A stretch of DNA of 64,000 nucleotides from Mytilisepta virgata (Eukaryota; Mollusca; Bivalvia; Mytilida; Mytilidae), in NCBI GenBank assembly GCA_028015205.1, contig JAPWFG010000022.1, forward strand, positions 3,211,001 through 3,275,000, in the 5' to 3' direction. Position numbers and translations under genes: made by a program. This document shows positions 22,894-32,323 of this stretch, one piece after another (the first letter of the stretch is position 1; the number at the start of each line of letters is the position of its first letter). The notes beneath the pieces are model-generated. The model saw nothing but the letters and a program-made list of their open reading frames with translations, ran no database searches and had not been told where the DNA came from.

Positions 22894-23138
22894 TGTAAAT
22901 CGTGGGGGTATTGTATAATAATGGCAAAATATGACAAAGGCAAATATATGAAAATAAGGACAATTTATATAGAAAACATGCAAATAATGACAATGTAAAA
23001 TGAATGATTGAATGTTCGTGTGAAGTCTTCAAGGGTTGGAGCGTAAGAGAGCGAGTTCCGGTAAATACATTGATTAAACAGTTCACTATATAGAGGCACC
23101 ATGAGGGTATACGGAGGTATCCATTGAGTGTTATTACA
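22894..23138 (-). repeat. 5-prime LTR of element 1
   Basis: 245 bp, identical to the 3-prime LTR except for one base. The right flank CATA against the left flank CGTA is the probable target duplication. Confidence 0.95.
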
Positions 23139-23247
23139 CATACATAAAATGTAAACAAAAACAAAAAAATATTTGACGTTGGTGTCTTCAGTAAACGTAC
23201 TTCATAGAAAATACATAAATGGCAAGGTAGATAGTAAAACTGTATAG
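23139..23247. other. 109-bp spacer between two LTR units
   Basis: AT-rich single-copy-looking sequence between element 1 and unit 2. It contains CTGTA three bases before the unit 2 LTR. Confidence 0.4.
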
Positions 23248-24126
23248 TGTAACAGGAGGGGTTTTATACTTGAGTAATATTTACAATAGTTTCCCTAAAT
23301 TGGGCCTCCTGGGCAGTGTAATGGCTAGTACTTCGCTTAACAGGTTCTTTTTAGGATGTTTGGGTATCAGATCAAATAAATAATTCTGTTATAGTTCAAT
23401 AATTTATTATACACAAAACAAATCAATCATATCACTCATTTAGCAGGTTGAAGCACAAAATATCTACACTGACCTACTAAGCTACAAAAATTAGCATTTT
23501 GAGACGGTCCCTAACAATTGCAATACACATAACGCAAATTACCGGGAATCCCCTTATCGATATGCAAAACCTAACAACAATGACAACCATCGAAACGACA
23601 GCATTTGAAGACAACGAGAAAGCTTAACTATTGAAAAATAAGGGTGGGTGGAACCGCAGCAGCTCCAGTAACTTAAATATAAAGAAATACCTTGCCCACA
23701 GTGGACTTCCTCAGCAACTGAAGCGAAAGCGACTAAAACGACCGTATTTATACCAGAAAAAAAAGTGAAATCGACATGCACGGGTTACTAAAAATAGAAC
23801 TCTTTAGAACAAACTCGAGGTAGAATTTAAAAATAAACTTAAAACTTTTTTAATTGGATTAAGCCTCAAGCAAACTGACCACAACCTACATGGAACTCAA
23901 AATGGCCAAAGTACTGGCACTTCCGGTTTACACGTTACAGATGGGCTCTTGAATGAAGTTAAAAATAAGCAATAAGAGCAATGCCATGCTATAAAAACGG
24001 CATAAATATGAAATATTGGGAAAACGGAAACTATCCATACCAAATTTATATGTAGGTAATTAATACTAAATGAAATATTATTAACGAAACTGTAGGTGAC
24101 CTCAGAAATTGACCTTGCCTACTACA
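23248..24126 (-). repeat. 3-prime LTR of unit 2
   Basis: 879 bp with TGTAACAGG at its left edge and CCTACTACA at its right edge. It matches 41744-42622 with only about four substitutions noticed by eye, including ATTTATACC/ATTTACACC and AATAAGAGC/AATAGGAGC. Confidence 0.95.
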
Positions 24127-24139
24127 CTCCTCCCCCCTT
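24127..24139 (-). promoter_or_regulatory. Polypurine tract, unit 2
   Basis: Minus-strand AAGGGGGGAGGAG directly abuts the LTR start, as expected for the plus-strand primer. It shows that this LTR is not a solo LTR. Confidence 0.85.
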
Positions 24140-24330
24140 AAGATCGATTTTATTAAAATTGATCATCAATTAGTCAATCAAACTATGAAATTTCAACAAT
24201 GCTTCAAAACTACAAAAGGAGTGAGAATATTTCATATATATACAACTATTTATATTAAACTTTAAACAAGTTAAATTTACTTATAAAGAAAAACAAAAAG
24301 AAAAAAAAAAAACAAATCTTAATGTTAATA
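24140..24330. other. Probable 3-prime UTR of unit 2
   Basis: AT-rich sequence between the polypurine tract and the first nested repeat. No ORF. Confidence 0.4.
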
Positions 24331-25251
24331 CAACAAGAGGCTCCCAGGAGCCTGAATCGCTCACCTGGTCCTTAAGCTTTAAGGGAGTCTTTCATGAGCT
24401 ATTACCCCTATAATGGATCATCTGACAACTTCGACCCAATTCAGACTTTTGTAGAGCTCAATGAGCTGATTGTTTAAGCAAACAACAGCTTTTCTCTATC
24501 GACAATAGTTTTCATTCTATAGGGCAAAAACAAGAGAAAACGCTATTTTTGACATTTAAAGGGTCATCTATAAGGCATCAACAGTTATTTTGACATTTAA
24601 GGGACAAAACTTCAACTCCTAAAGGGCTCATTTAAACATTTTGCAAACTAAGGGAAATGCTGTGAAAATGGTCAATTTTGATGTTCTAAGGGGAATAACT
24701 CCTAAAAGGAATGATCATACAACTGAAGTACAAATTTAAAAAAAAAAATCAAGAAAAAGGGCAATAACTCCTACATGGGTGGTTACATCTTCTTCAAAAT
24801 TTCAAAGCAGGTAGATCTTGAGGTGTTGAACACTTTTGCTTCCCATCAGAATTTTGATATCTGTCACCATTTTTGAGTTATTTGCAAAAAACTGCAATTT
24901 ACCCCTATGTTCTATTTTTAGCCATGGCAGCCATGTTTTTTTACAAATCAAAAATCCAAACGATAGTTTAGTAGCACTCATGCCAAGGAACAACTACACT
25001 AAGTTTGGTTGCAATTAAACTTATGGTGTAAGAGGAGTTAACGATTTTATTACAATGAATAAAGACTGCAAAAATGGTCAATTTTGACGATCTAAGGGGA
25101 ACAACTCCTAAAAGGAACGAACCTACAACTTCGATCCTGTTACAAATTTTGTAGATCTTTGTGTGCCTAACAATATGAAATTTAAATTTTTCAAATTTCC
25201 TTTATAGTATCCAAGATATTGAGCTTAATAAGTGCAAAATTTGGAAAAAAT
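24331..25251. repeat. Repeat family A, left part (interrupted)
   Basis: It opens ACAAGAGGCTCCCAGGAGCC and then GCTCACCTGG. It carries internal blocks about GGGCAATAACTCCTACATGG and CTAAGGGGAATAACTCC. At 25252 a second repeat begins, and sequence very similar to 24760-25251 reappears at about 30390-30860. It is non-coding. Confidence 0.6.
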
Positions 25252-25908
25252 GCAGAAAAAGAGGCTAACAAAGAGCCTGTATTGCTCACCTGGACCAATG
25301 TCCCCAAAAATTTCTGCGTATTTAAACACTTATGTAGAACTTGACTTGCTAATTATTTGCTTTTTACAGTCTTTCTCTTACTGTTGTGGCCAAAAAAAGC
25401 AAAAATTGTCAAAATTTATTGTATATAAATTAATTAATACTAAAATACAGTATATTTCTTTTTTTTTTAAGTTACTTTGGATCAGGGGAAACTGAAAACA
25501 AATTCAAAAGTAGTCAACCAAATGACCATTCCACTAAAGTAAAGTTCAAAATGGCATAACAATTTCAAAGGAGTTGAGTTTTAAATGAAATTCCCTTAGG
25601 GTCCTATGTTAAACTAAGTGGCATCATGGTGGCCATATTAGATTGCTCCTGGGAAAACCAAATATAAATTTGAAAGTAATCCACCAAATGACTATTCCAC
25701 TAAAGTTTAGTTCAAATTGGTTCAGTGGTTTCAGAGGTGTTGAACTTTAAATGAAATTCCCATAGGGTCCTATGTTAAACTAAGTCTGGTCATGGCGGCC
25801 ATATTGGATTGCGCCTGGGAAAACCGAACACTTTAATCGGACGCCGACGCGGACGCCGATGCTAGGGGTATCACATAAGCCCCCCTCACTTCGTGAGGTG
25901 AGCTAAGA
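25252..25908. repeat. Repeat family B, complete copy with end hairpin
   Basis: It opens GAGGCTAACAAAGAGCCTG, then GCTCACCTGGACC. It contains two similar internal blocks around CCTATGTTAAACTAAGT. It ends with a GGACGCCGACGCGGACGCC run and a hairpin in which CCTCAC pairs with GTGAGG (25884-25898), followed by TGAGCTAAG. Head and tail contain inverted GCTCACCTGG-like and AGGTGAGC sequences. Confidence 0.6.
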
Positions 25909-26077
25909 ATCATTAACCATCATTTAAAATTTGATTTATGAACTCAAGTAAGGGTTCATATTCTTTTTAGATGATGGAAATCAAGGAGTTTTCAAGTTTT
26001 TCAAAGTTTCAAGGACTCTGAGCTCCTATTGGTCATATGAGTACAGAAATTTAAAATGACAAAATTGAAGTAAAGTT

Positions 26078-28534
26078 AACTAGAGCTGTCGGCATAGCCA
26101 GACTAATACCCCCCGCTCATGAGTTTAATCGAATAGCAGCTAGGATATTGAAATGGGAGTATCAATACATATCTTTTTTTTTTTGAAATCATGCAAGCAC
26201 TCAGATTATATTACAGTTATATACAGCAAGACAGGATAATGATAAGTACATGTACATGTAAATATATATTGATTAAAACTTGCATTGTCCAGTTTGTTAC
26301 TTCAGTGATATTTCACTGAAAGTTTTACTGGCATCAGGGTAAAAGGTTCAATCATAGGTCAGCTAAACTATTATTTTTAGACCAGAGATGCTATGGCACT
26401 TAAATTAGAGCACAAAATTTCACTAATCACAGAGGTCAAAAGTCAAAGGCACTGTGACCTTATTTTGGTACATGACACATCATTTTCCTGTGATGTATCC
26501 ACATACCAAGTTTGATAATCCTAGCTGCTACAGTTCGAAAGTTAAATTCCAGACGCACTTATCATAGAGGTCAAAGGTCAAAGTGACAGTGAACTCATTT
26601 TGGTAACTGACACATCGCCTTCCCATAATGTATCCACATGTCAAGTTTGATAATCCTAGCTGCTATGGCACAAAAGTAATGCTCCCAACACAAAGTGAAT
26701 GAGGTTTCCCTATCATGGAGGTCAAAGATCAAAGTCAAGGTCACAGTGACCTAATTTTGGTACTTGAGACATCACCTTCCCATGATGCATCCACATACCA
26801 AGTTTGATAATCCTAGCTGCCACGGTACAAAAGTTATGCTTCGGACACAAAGTGAATAAGGTTTTTATATGGAAAAGGTCAAAGGGGACAGTGGAAACAG
26901 GTCAACTCGTACCTTTTCCAACTCGTACCCTATTTTTACCAACTCGTACCCTATTTTTACCAACTCGTACCTTTGAAAAATATCAACTCATTCTCTATGT
27001 ATTATGACCAACTCGTACCTTATTTATTCTACATGTTTTAGATAACTAGTACCCTTTTATGTGTATAACAACCAATTCGTACGTTTTTATTTCGGAAAAA
27101 TCACATATATTTCTGCATGTCTAAGTCCAAAAAAATATTCGTTTATCATAATTTTTACGAAAAACAATTATAATAAAATTGTTGTAAACACAACTGCAGA
27201 CTTCTTAAACAATTAATTTCTTCACTGAAAGAAAACGTATATATGGTTGCCTAATCAGACAATAATTATTTACTGATTGGAACTGATTACTACTTCAAAG
27301 GGATTGTTATAGTTTTTAAATAAATTAATAAAACAACAATATCAAGGTTCATACAATCAATTTGTATTGTTAACCAAAACAACAAGCTGATATTAAAGGC
27401 GGTATCAAGAACTTCAAATGCTGATTAGTTATACTTGTAAAAGCATAAACTTTCTTCGGAAGGAACTATGGCTTTATTATTATGAAAACCAAGCCAAAAT
27501 GTATTTCAAGTACTTTGTGCTTTTGTTGTTAACTTGCTAAACATTAACACTACTGTAGATTATGACATTTGTTTAATGAGTTTGATGTTTATCAGTACTT
27601 TGTGCTTTTGCACTAGTTATGGGTGAAATAGTGAAGGTACGAGTTGGTAAATAATAGGGTACGAGTTGGTAAAAAAATGGGTACGAGTTGGTAGGGTACG
27701 AGTTGGAAAAGGTACGAGTTGACATGGAATCGGGACAGTGACCTAATTTTGGTACTTGACACATCAACTTCCCATAATGCATCCATATACCAAGTTTTAT
27801 AACCCTAGATGCTACGGTACAAAAGTTATGCCCCGTACACAAAGTGAATAAGGTTTTCATATGGAAAAGGTCAAAGGTCACAGTGACCTAATTTTGGTAC
27901 TTGACACATCGCCTTCCCATAATGCTTCCACATACCAAGTTTGATAACCGTAGCTGCTACGGTACAAAAGTTATGCTCCAGACACAAAGTGAATGAGGTT
28001 TTTCTATCATTGAGATCAAAGGTCAAAGTCAAGGTCACAGTGACCTGATTTTGGTGCATGACACATCGTCTTCCCATGATGCATCCCCATACCAAGTTTG
28101 ATAATCCTAGCTGCTATGGTACAAAAGTTATGCTCCGGACACGAAGTGAATGAGGTTTTCCTATCATTGAGGTCAAAGGTCAAAGTCAAGGTCACAGTGA
28201 CCTGATTTTAGTGCATGACACATCGTCTTTCCATGATGCATCCACATACCAAGTTTGATAATCCTAGCTGCTACTGTACAAAAGTTATGCTCCGGACACG
28301 AAGTGAATGAGGTTTTCCTATCATTGAGGTCAAAGGTCAAAGTCAAGGTCACAGTGACCTGATTTTGGTGCATGACACATCGTCTTCCTATGATGCATCC
28401 ATATACCAAGTTTGATAATCCTAGCTGCTACGGTACGAAAGTTATGCTCCGGACACGAAAGCGGGACGGACGGACAGACAGACGGACAAGGTGATTCCTA
28501 TATACCCCCCCAAACTTCGTTTGTGGGGGGTATA
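26078..28534. repeat. Repeat family C with internal 157-bp tandem array
   Basis: It opens AACTAGAGCTGTCGGCATAG. Its body is an array of about eight monomers. It ends with GGGACGGACGGACAGACAGA and a long hairpin pairing TATACCCCCC with GGGGGGTATA (28501-28534, loop near TTCG). The monomer contains GGTCAAAGGTCAAAGTCAAG and GTCACAGTGACC. The last monomers start at 28012, 28169 and 28326, a period of 157 bp. The array is split by an inserted element at 26894-27731. Confidence 0.75.
26894..27731. mobile_element. Non-autonomous TIR element, 9-bp target duplication
   Basis: 838 bp inserted into the 157-bp array. GGGACAGTG is duplicated at 26885-26893 and 27732-27740, and removing the element restores an array monomer. 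The terminal inverted repeats match perfectly over GTCAACTCGTACCTTTTCC and beyond (at least 30 bp). Each terminus is built of tandem CCAACTCGTACCCTATTTTT-type units, three to four on each side in inverted orientation. The interior is AT-rich without an ORF. A 9-bp target duplication and long TIRs fit Mutator-like elements. Confidence 0.85.
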
Positions 28535-28822
28535 ATGAAGCATAAAATTTAGATCAAAGAAGGACTTGGGTAGTTCCATTACACAATACTCATTTTTTTT
28601 TCCACATTTTTGGATGCGGCATTAAAATACAATACTATTAAGAACAAAATTTATTTATGTAAAATGGTAGAAAATACAATTTTGCAGTTCTTGCCAGTCA
28701 ATATATGGTGAAGTGAATACAGTATGAAACGACTGTTCTACGCAAGATATCACAAAGTGTAAATTCTAACAAAACCCATCTTACTATATATAATAAAAAA
28801 CATGAAAATGTATATTAATAAC

Positions 28823-29296
28823 TAGGGGTGTAACGATTCATCAATCCCATTGTTGATACTTTATGATTCTTTTAGTTATGATATGGAAATCATTTCTGGA
28901 ACTATTTTAAAGATTCTGATCTGATTCTGTAATAACTTAACCAGAAGTCAAAAGTAAAGTGTTTGTCAACAAAACTGTTTGATCTAGCAGTAAATATCAT
29001 TTCTGGAGTGTTAAAAAAACTTCAGATTTAGCAAATTAACTAGGATGTAGGCAATTATGGAGAATGTGCCAAATTTTTAACTTAGTTGTAAGTCTTCCAG
29101 GGAAGACATGTGTCGCCTGCGTATTTGTTTTCTTTTGAAGACTATGTCATCATTGAATGTGACATCATATTAAAATTATTCTAAGTTTGTTGAACTACAT
29201 TGGACATAAGCAAGATCAATTAATGAGGAAGTATCATTATATGTATCAGATTGTCAGCTAAGAATAGTGATATGTATTGGATTCGTTACACCCCTA
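28823..29296. mobile_element. hAT-type MITE with 8-bp target duplication
   Basis: Ends TAGGGGTGTAACGATTC and, inverted, TAGGGGTGTAACGAATC. It is flanked by perfect 8-bp direct repeats TTAATAAC at 28815-28822 and 29297-29304. 474 bp, no ORF. TIR sequence and an 8-bp duplication are typical of the hAT superfamily. Confidence 0.9.
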
Positions 29297-29304
29297 TTAA
29301 TAAC

Positions 29305-30384
29305 AAAAAATTCGGAAGGGGTTCTACGAACCGTGGGTCTTGCCTGCATCCAAATATCAATCTAAATTACTGCTATTAGTGCTATTGGAATCACATTTTG
29401 GACAAACAAGGTACTAAAAATTACTGCTGTTAGTCAAAGAAAGTAATAAAACTATGGTTGCTATGTTGAATTCCCCCCAAAAAAGGAAGTCTTTGAGAGT
29501 TTCAGGGAATTAACCAATCCTGGAATCATATATTTTGCAAACAAAGTACTGAAAATTACTGCTGTTAATCAATTATGCAAGAAAACTATGGTTGCTATGT
29601 CAAATCTAAAAAATAAGAGTCTTTGTCACTGAAGTTTAAAAAATTTTAACCACAGGGTTTACATATACATTATTTAACAAAAAAAGTAAGTCCAGTTACA
29701 CGTAAAAATACGGAAAATTGAAAATTAATTTTTTCAAAATTTTGGTTTAGATTGAATATTTTCATCATAAAGAAGTTTCCATGAAAGTTTTATGAGTATA
29801 CAATGTACATGCAGGTTTGACAAAGCTATTGAAGTTTAAAATAAAAAACTTTAACCACAGAGTTAACATAATTGTTGACGATGGAGACGCCGGAAAGTGT
29901 GACCGCTATGTCTCGCCTTCGTGACTTTCTAACAAAACCCATCATACAAAATATAATACAATAAAATAACTTAAACATGTACCGTAATAACAGAAATATG
30001 AAAAATGGGAACAAAAGTTTTGTATTTAGTTACTGAAAAATAAAATATCCTATTAAATATCAAAACACTGTTAAAAAAAGATGCATGATGTTTTTATGGT
30101 ACATGTATAAGATCTCATCATGGTAGCTCTCATCATGCTGAACACTTTCAACCTGCCAGAATTTGCTGTAACCTAATGATTTTGGAGATATTTGCAAAAA
30201 ACTGTTGTTTGACCCCTATGTTCTATTTTTAGTAACAGTGGCCATGTTTTTCGACGGATCAAAAATCGAAGCATAAACTTTGTGCAGGATGCCCTAAGGA
30301 ACAGACATGCTAAGTTTTATCCAAATCCATTCAGTAGTTTTAGAGGAGAAGATTTTTGAAATAATAACATAAACAAAAGCTAAA
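29305..30384. repeat. Further non-coding repeat copies
   Basis: 29310-29935 opens AATTCGGAAGGGGTTCTACG and ends GACGCCGG...TCTCGCCTTCGTGAC, again a GAC-rich phrase plus a short hairpin. CTAACAAAACCCATC occurs just after it (29930) and just before the hAT MITE region (28769), hinting at nested insertion. 30100-30384 is a diverged copy of the internal block of family A (CCCCTATGTTCTATTTTTAG). Confidence 0.45.
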
Positions 30385-30960
30385 AATGTCAAAAAGGACG
30401 ATCTAAGGGGAATAACTCCTAAAAGGAACGAACCTACAACTTCGATCCTGTTACAAATTTTGTAGATCTTTGTGTGCCTAACAATATGAAATTTAAATTT
30501 TTCAAATTTCCTTTATAGTATCCAAGATATTGAGCTTAATAAGTGCAAAATTTGGAAAAAATGCAGAAAAAGGGCAATAACTCCTACATGGGTCGTTGGA
30601 TCTTCTTCAAAATTTCAGGGCAGGTAGATCTTGAGGTGCTGATCACTTTTACTCTATGCCAGAATTTTGATATCTGTGACCGTTTCTGACTTGTTTGCAA
30701 AAAACTGTGATTTACCCCTATGTTCTATTTTTAGCCATGACGGCCATGTTTTTATACGAATCAAAAATCCAAACAATAGATTTGTAGCACCCATACCAAT
30801 TAATAACTGTACCAAGTTTGGTTGCAGTTGGACTTATGGTGTTGGAGGAGTTAACGTTTGAAAAAGTTAACGGACGACGGACGACGGAAGGACGGACGGA
30901 CGACGGACGCCAAGTGATGGCAATAGCTCACATGACCCTTCGGGTCAGGTGAGCTAAAAA
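30385..30960. repeat. Repeat family A, right part with end hairpin
   Basis: About 480 bp close to 24760-25251. It is followed by GACGGACGACGGACGACGG-type runs and a 29-nt terminal stem-loop (30926-30954) in which GCTCAC and TGACCC pair with GGGTCA and GTGAGC. It then ends CTAAAAA. The head of the same family is at 24331. Confidence 0.65.
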
Positions 30961-30964
30961 GTTC

Positions 30965-31465
30965 TCAGCAACCAGATGGCGGATCGGGAAAAAGACTCCA
31001 GTCCGGTTCCTCTCTGTTGATCCTCAGAATTGGGGCTTCTTTCTTCAATGCTTCATCCAGTCTCCTTCTCCTCTCCTTCTCCTTTTCAGCCTGTAGCATC
31101 TCGGCCCTTTCTTCTGTAGATCCTTTTCTGAAATGCAAAGTAAGCTTAGGATCAATATATCTAAAATTGGTAGCCGGTATTAAATTCCTGTCCTTTTCCA
31201 ACTGGCCCTGATGTATTTTTAATATATGGACATCACATTTACTCTTTTTAGTAAATGTCTGGTAACATATTTTGCAACCATAAATGCAGTACTTTGGAAC
31301 ATGGTAAGTACTCCAGTGCTGAATGTAGTCGCTAAATTTACTGAATTTAGCGGTATTACAACCTTCAACTTGGCAAACAGTGCCAAAAAGTGGAAACACT
31401 GGTTTCATCATAGAGAACTGCAGCAGTTCATTTTCGTCGACAGAAATATCTAAGCAATCCGCCAT
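30965..31465 (-). CDS. Small Cys/His zinc-finger protein
   Basis: 166 residues from the ATG at 31465 (MADCLDISVDENELLQ); an acceptor TTTATTTCAG lies five bases upstream, so an untranslated upstream exon is likely. CQVEGCNTAKFSKFSDYIQH gives a first Cys2-His unit, and CKICYQTFTKKSKCDVHILK followed by IH gives a classical C2H2 finger. The C-terminal half is charged with a helical Glu/Arg/Lys stretch (AEKEKERRRRLDEAL) and ends INREEPDWSLFPDPPSG. It lies downstream of pol inside LTR unit 2 on the same strand, so it could be an accessory ORF of the retroelement or a captured gene. The family is not recognised with certainty. Confidence 0.6.
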   Translation of the reverse strand: MADCLDISVDENELLQFSMMKPVFPLFGTVCQVEGCNTAKFSKFSDYIQHWSTYHVPKYCIYGCKICYQTFTKKSKCDVHILKIHQGQLEKDRNLIPATNFRYIDPKLTLHFRKGSTEERAEMLQAEKEKERRRRLDEALKKEAPILRINREEPDWSLFPDPPSGC

Positions 31466-31505
31466 TATAACTGAAATAAAGTTCAATAATTATATACAAA
31501 TTAAT

Positions 31506-31801
31506 ATAAGTGCTGCCCAGACGGACTCTCACTTCACAAAATATAAGTGCTGCCCAGACGGACTCTCACTTCACAAAATATAAGTGCTGCCCAAACGGAC
31601 TCTCACTTCATAAAATATAAGTGCTGCCCAGACGGACTCTCACTTCACAAAATATAAGTGCTGCCCAGACGGACTCTCACTTCACAAAATATAAGTGCTG
31701 CCCAAACGGACTCTCACTTCACAAAATATAAGTGCTGCCCAAACGGACTCTCACTTCACAAGATATCAGTGCTGCCCAAACGGACTCTCACTTCATAAAA
31801 T
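31506..31801. repeat. 37-bp minisatellite, 8 copies
   Basis: The unit ATAAGTGCTGCCCAGACGGA continues CTCTCACTTCACAAAAT. Copies start at 31506, 31543, 31580 and every 37 bp after that, with only A/G and C/T variants. It sits just upstream of the zinc-finger ORF. Confidence 0.95.
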
Positions 31802-31861
31802 ATAATATGTACATTAATACAATAAGTTAGTGAACAATTTTATCTCTAATTTTTGTATGTG

Positions 31862-31864
<3 letters not shown>

Positions 31865-31929
<65 letters not shown>

Positions 31930-31933
31930 TATA
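31865..31933. repeat. (AT)n microsatellite
   Basis: About 68 bp of AT dinucleotides with one G interruption near 31911. Confidence 0.95.
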
Positions 31934-32323
31934 CTAATAAATGTGACCAGATGTGGGGCATTTTTCAGTATAAAACCCTTTTTGTGGGGTACGTATAATT
32001 TATGGGGCACATAAAAATACCCCACAAAAAAGATACTCGGTTTACCCTCGGAATTTTACTACGTCGCCGTGGATCACATAGTGCGTAACATGGTTTAAAA
32101 TCGATATTTATACAAGTTTCATTGAATTACCTCCCATTGACCAGCGCTCATTCGGAACAGTATAATGGAATGTTCCGAATGGAATAATGGCCATGTCTTT
32201 CCTTTACCGCCTTACGTACAGAATCTTCTTCTAGCTGGCTAGGTATGTATTATAGGATGTAAAATTCGAATGAAATGTTTTATTACATTTAAAAGTGATT
32301 CAAAATTTATATGGAATGAATTT

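Larger units (their letters stand above)
12323..23138 (-). mobile_element. LTR element 1 (Ty3/Gypsy) with TatD ORF
   Basis: A 10,816-bp element read on the minus strand. The LTRs are 245 bp each (12323-12567 and 22894-23138), start TGTAATAAC and end TTTACA on that strand, and differ at one position. A PBS-like TGGCGTCGTCGT follows the 5-prime LTR, and a polypurine tract GGGGAGGAA abuts the 3-prime LTR. Flanking CGTA and CATA would be a 4-bp target duplication with one CpG-type change. Gene order is gag, pol (-1 frame), TatD ORF, 3-prime LTR. The one large lesion is a 439-bp tandem duplication in pol. Because the TatD ORF lies inside the PBS/PPT/LTR frame and on the coding strand, it belongs to the element as it stands here. 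Confidence 0.9.

Noticed and set aside
23554..23781. 75-residue ORF found twice (also 42050-42277)
   Set aside because: Both copies are within the 879-bp LTRs and no family is recognised. Identity reflects LTR identity, not coding constraint.
23248..24126. Solo LTR interpretation
   Set aside because: A polypurine tract directly abuts it on the inner side, so element-internal sequence is present.
27573..28409. Repeated 75-100-residue ORFs
   Set aside because: They recur with the 157-bp tandem monomer and are read through non-coding repeat sequence.
31506..31801. Regular 37-bp repeats resembling a CRISPR array
   Set aside because: The units are contiguous with no spacers, and the genome is eukaryotic. 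It is a minisatellite.
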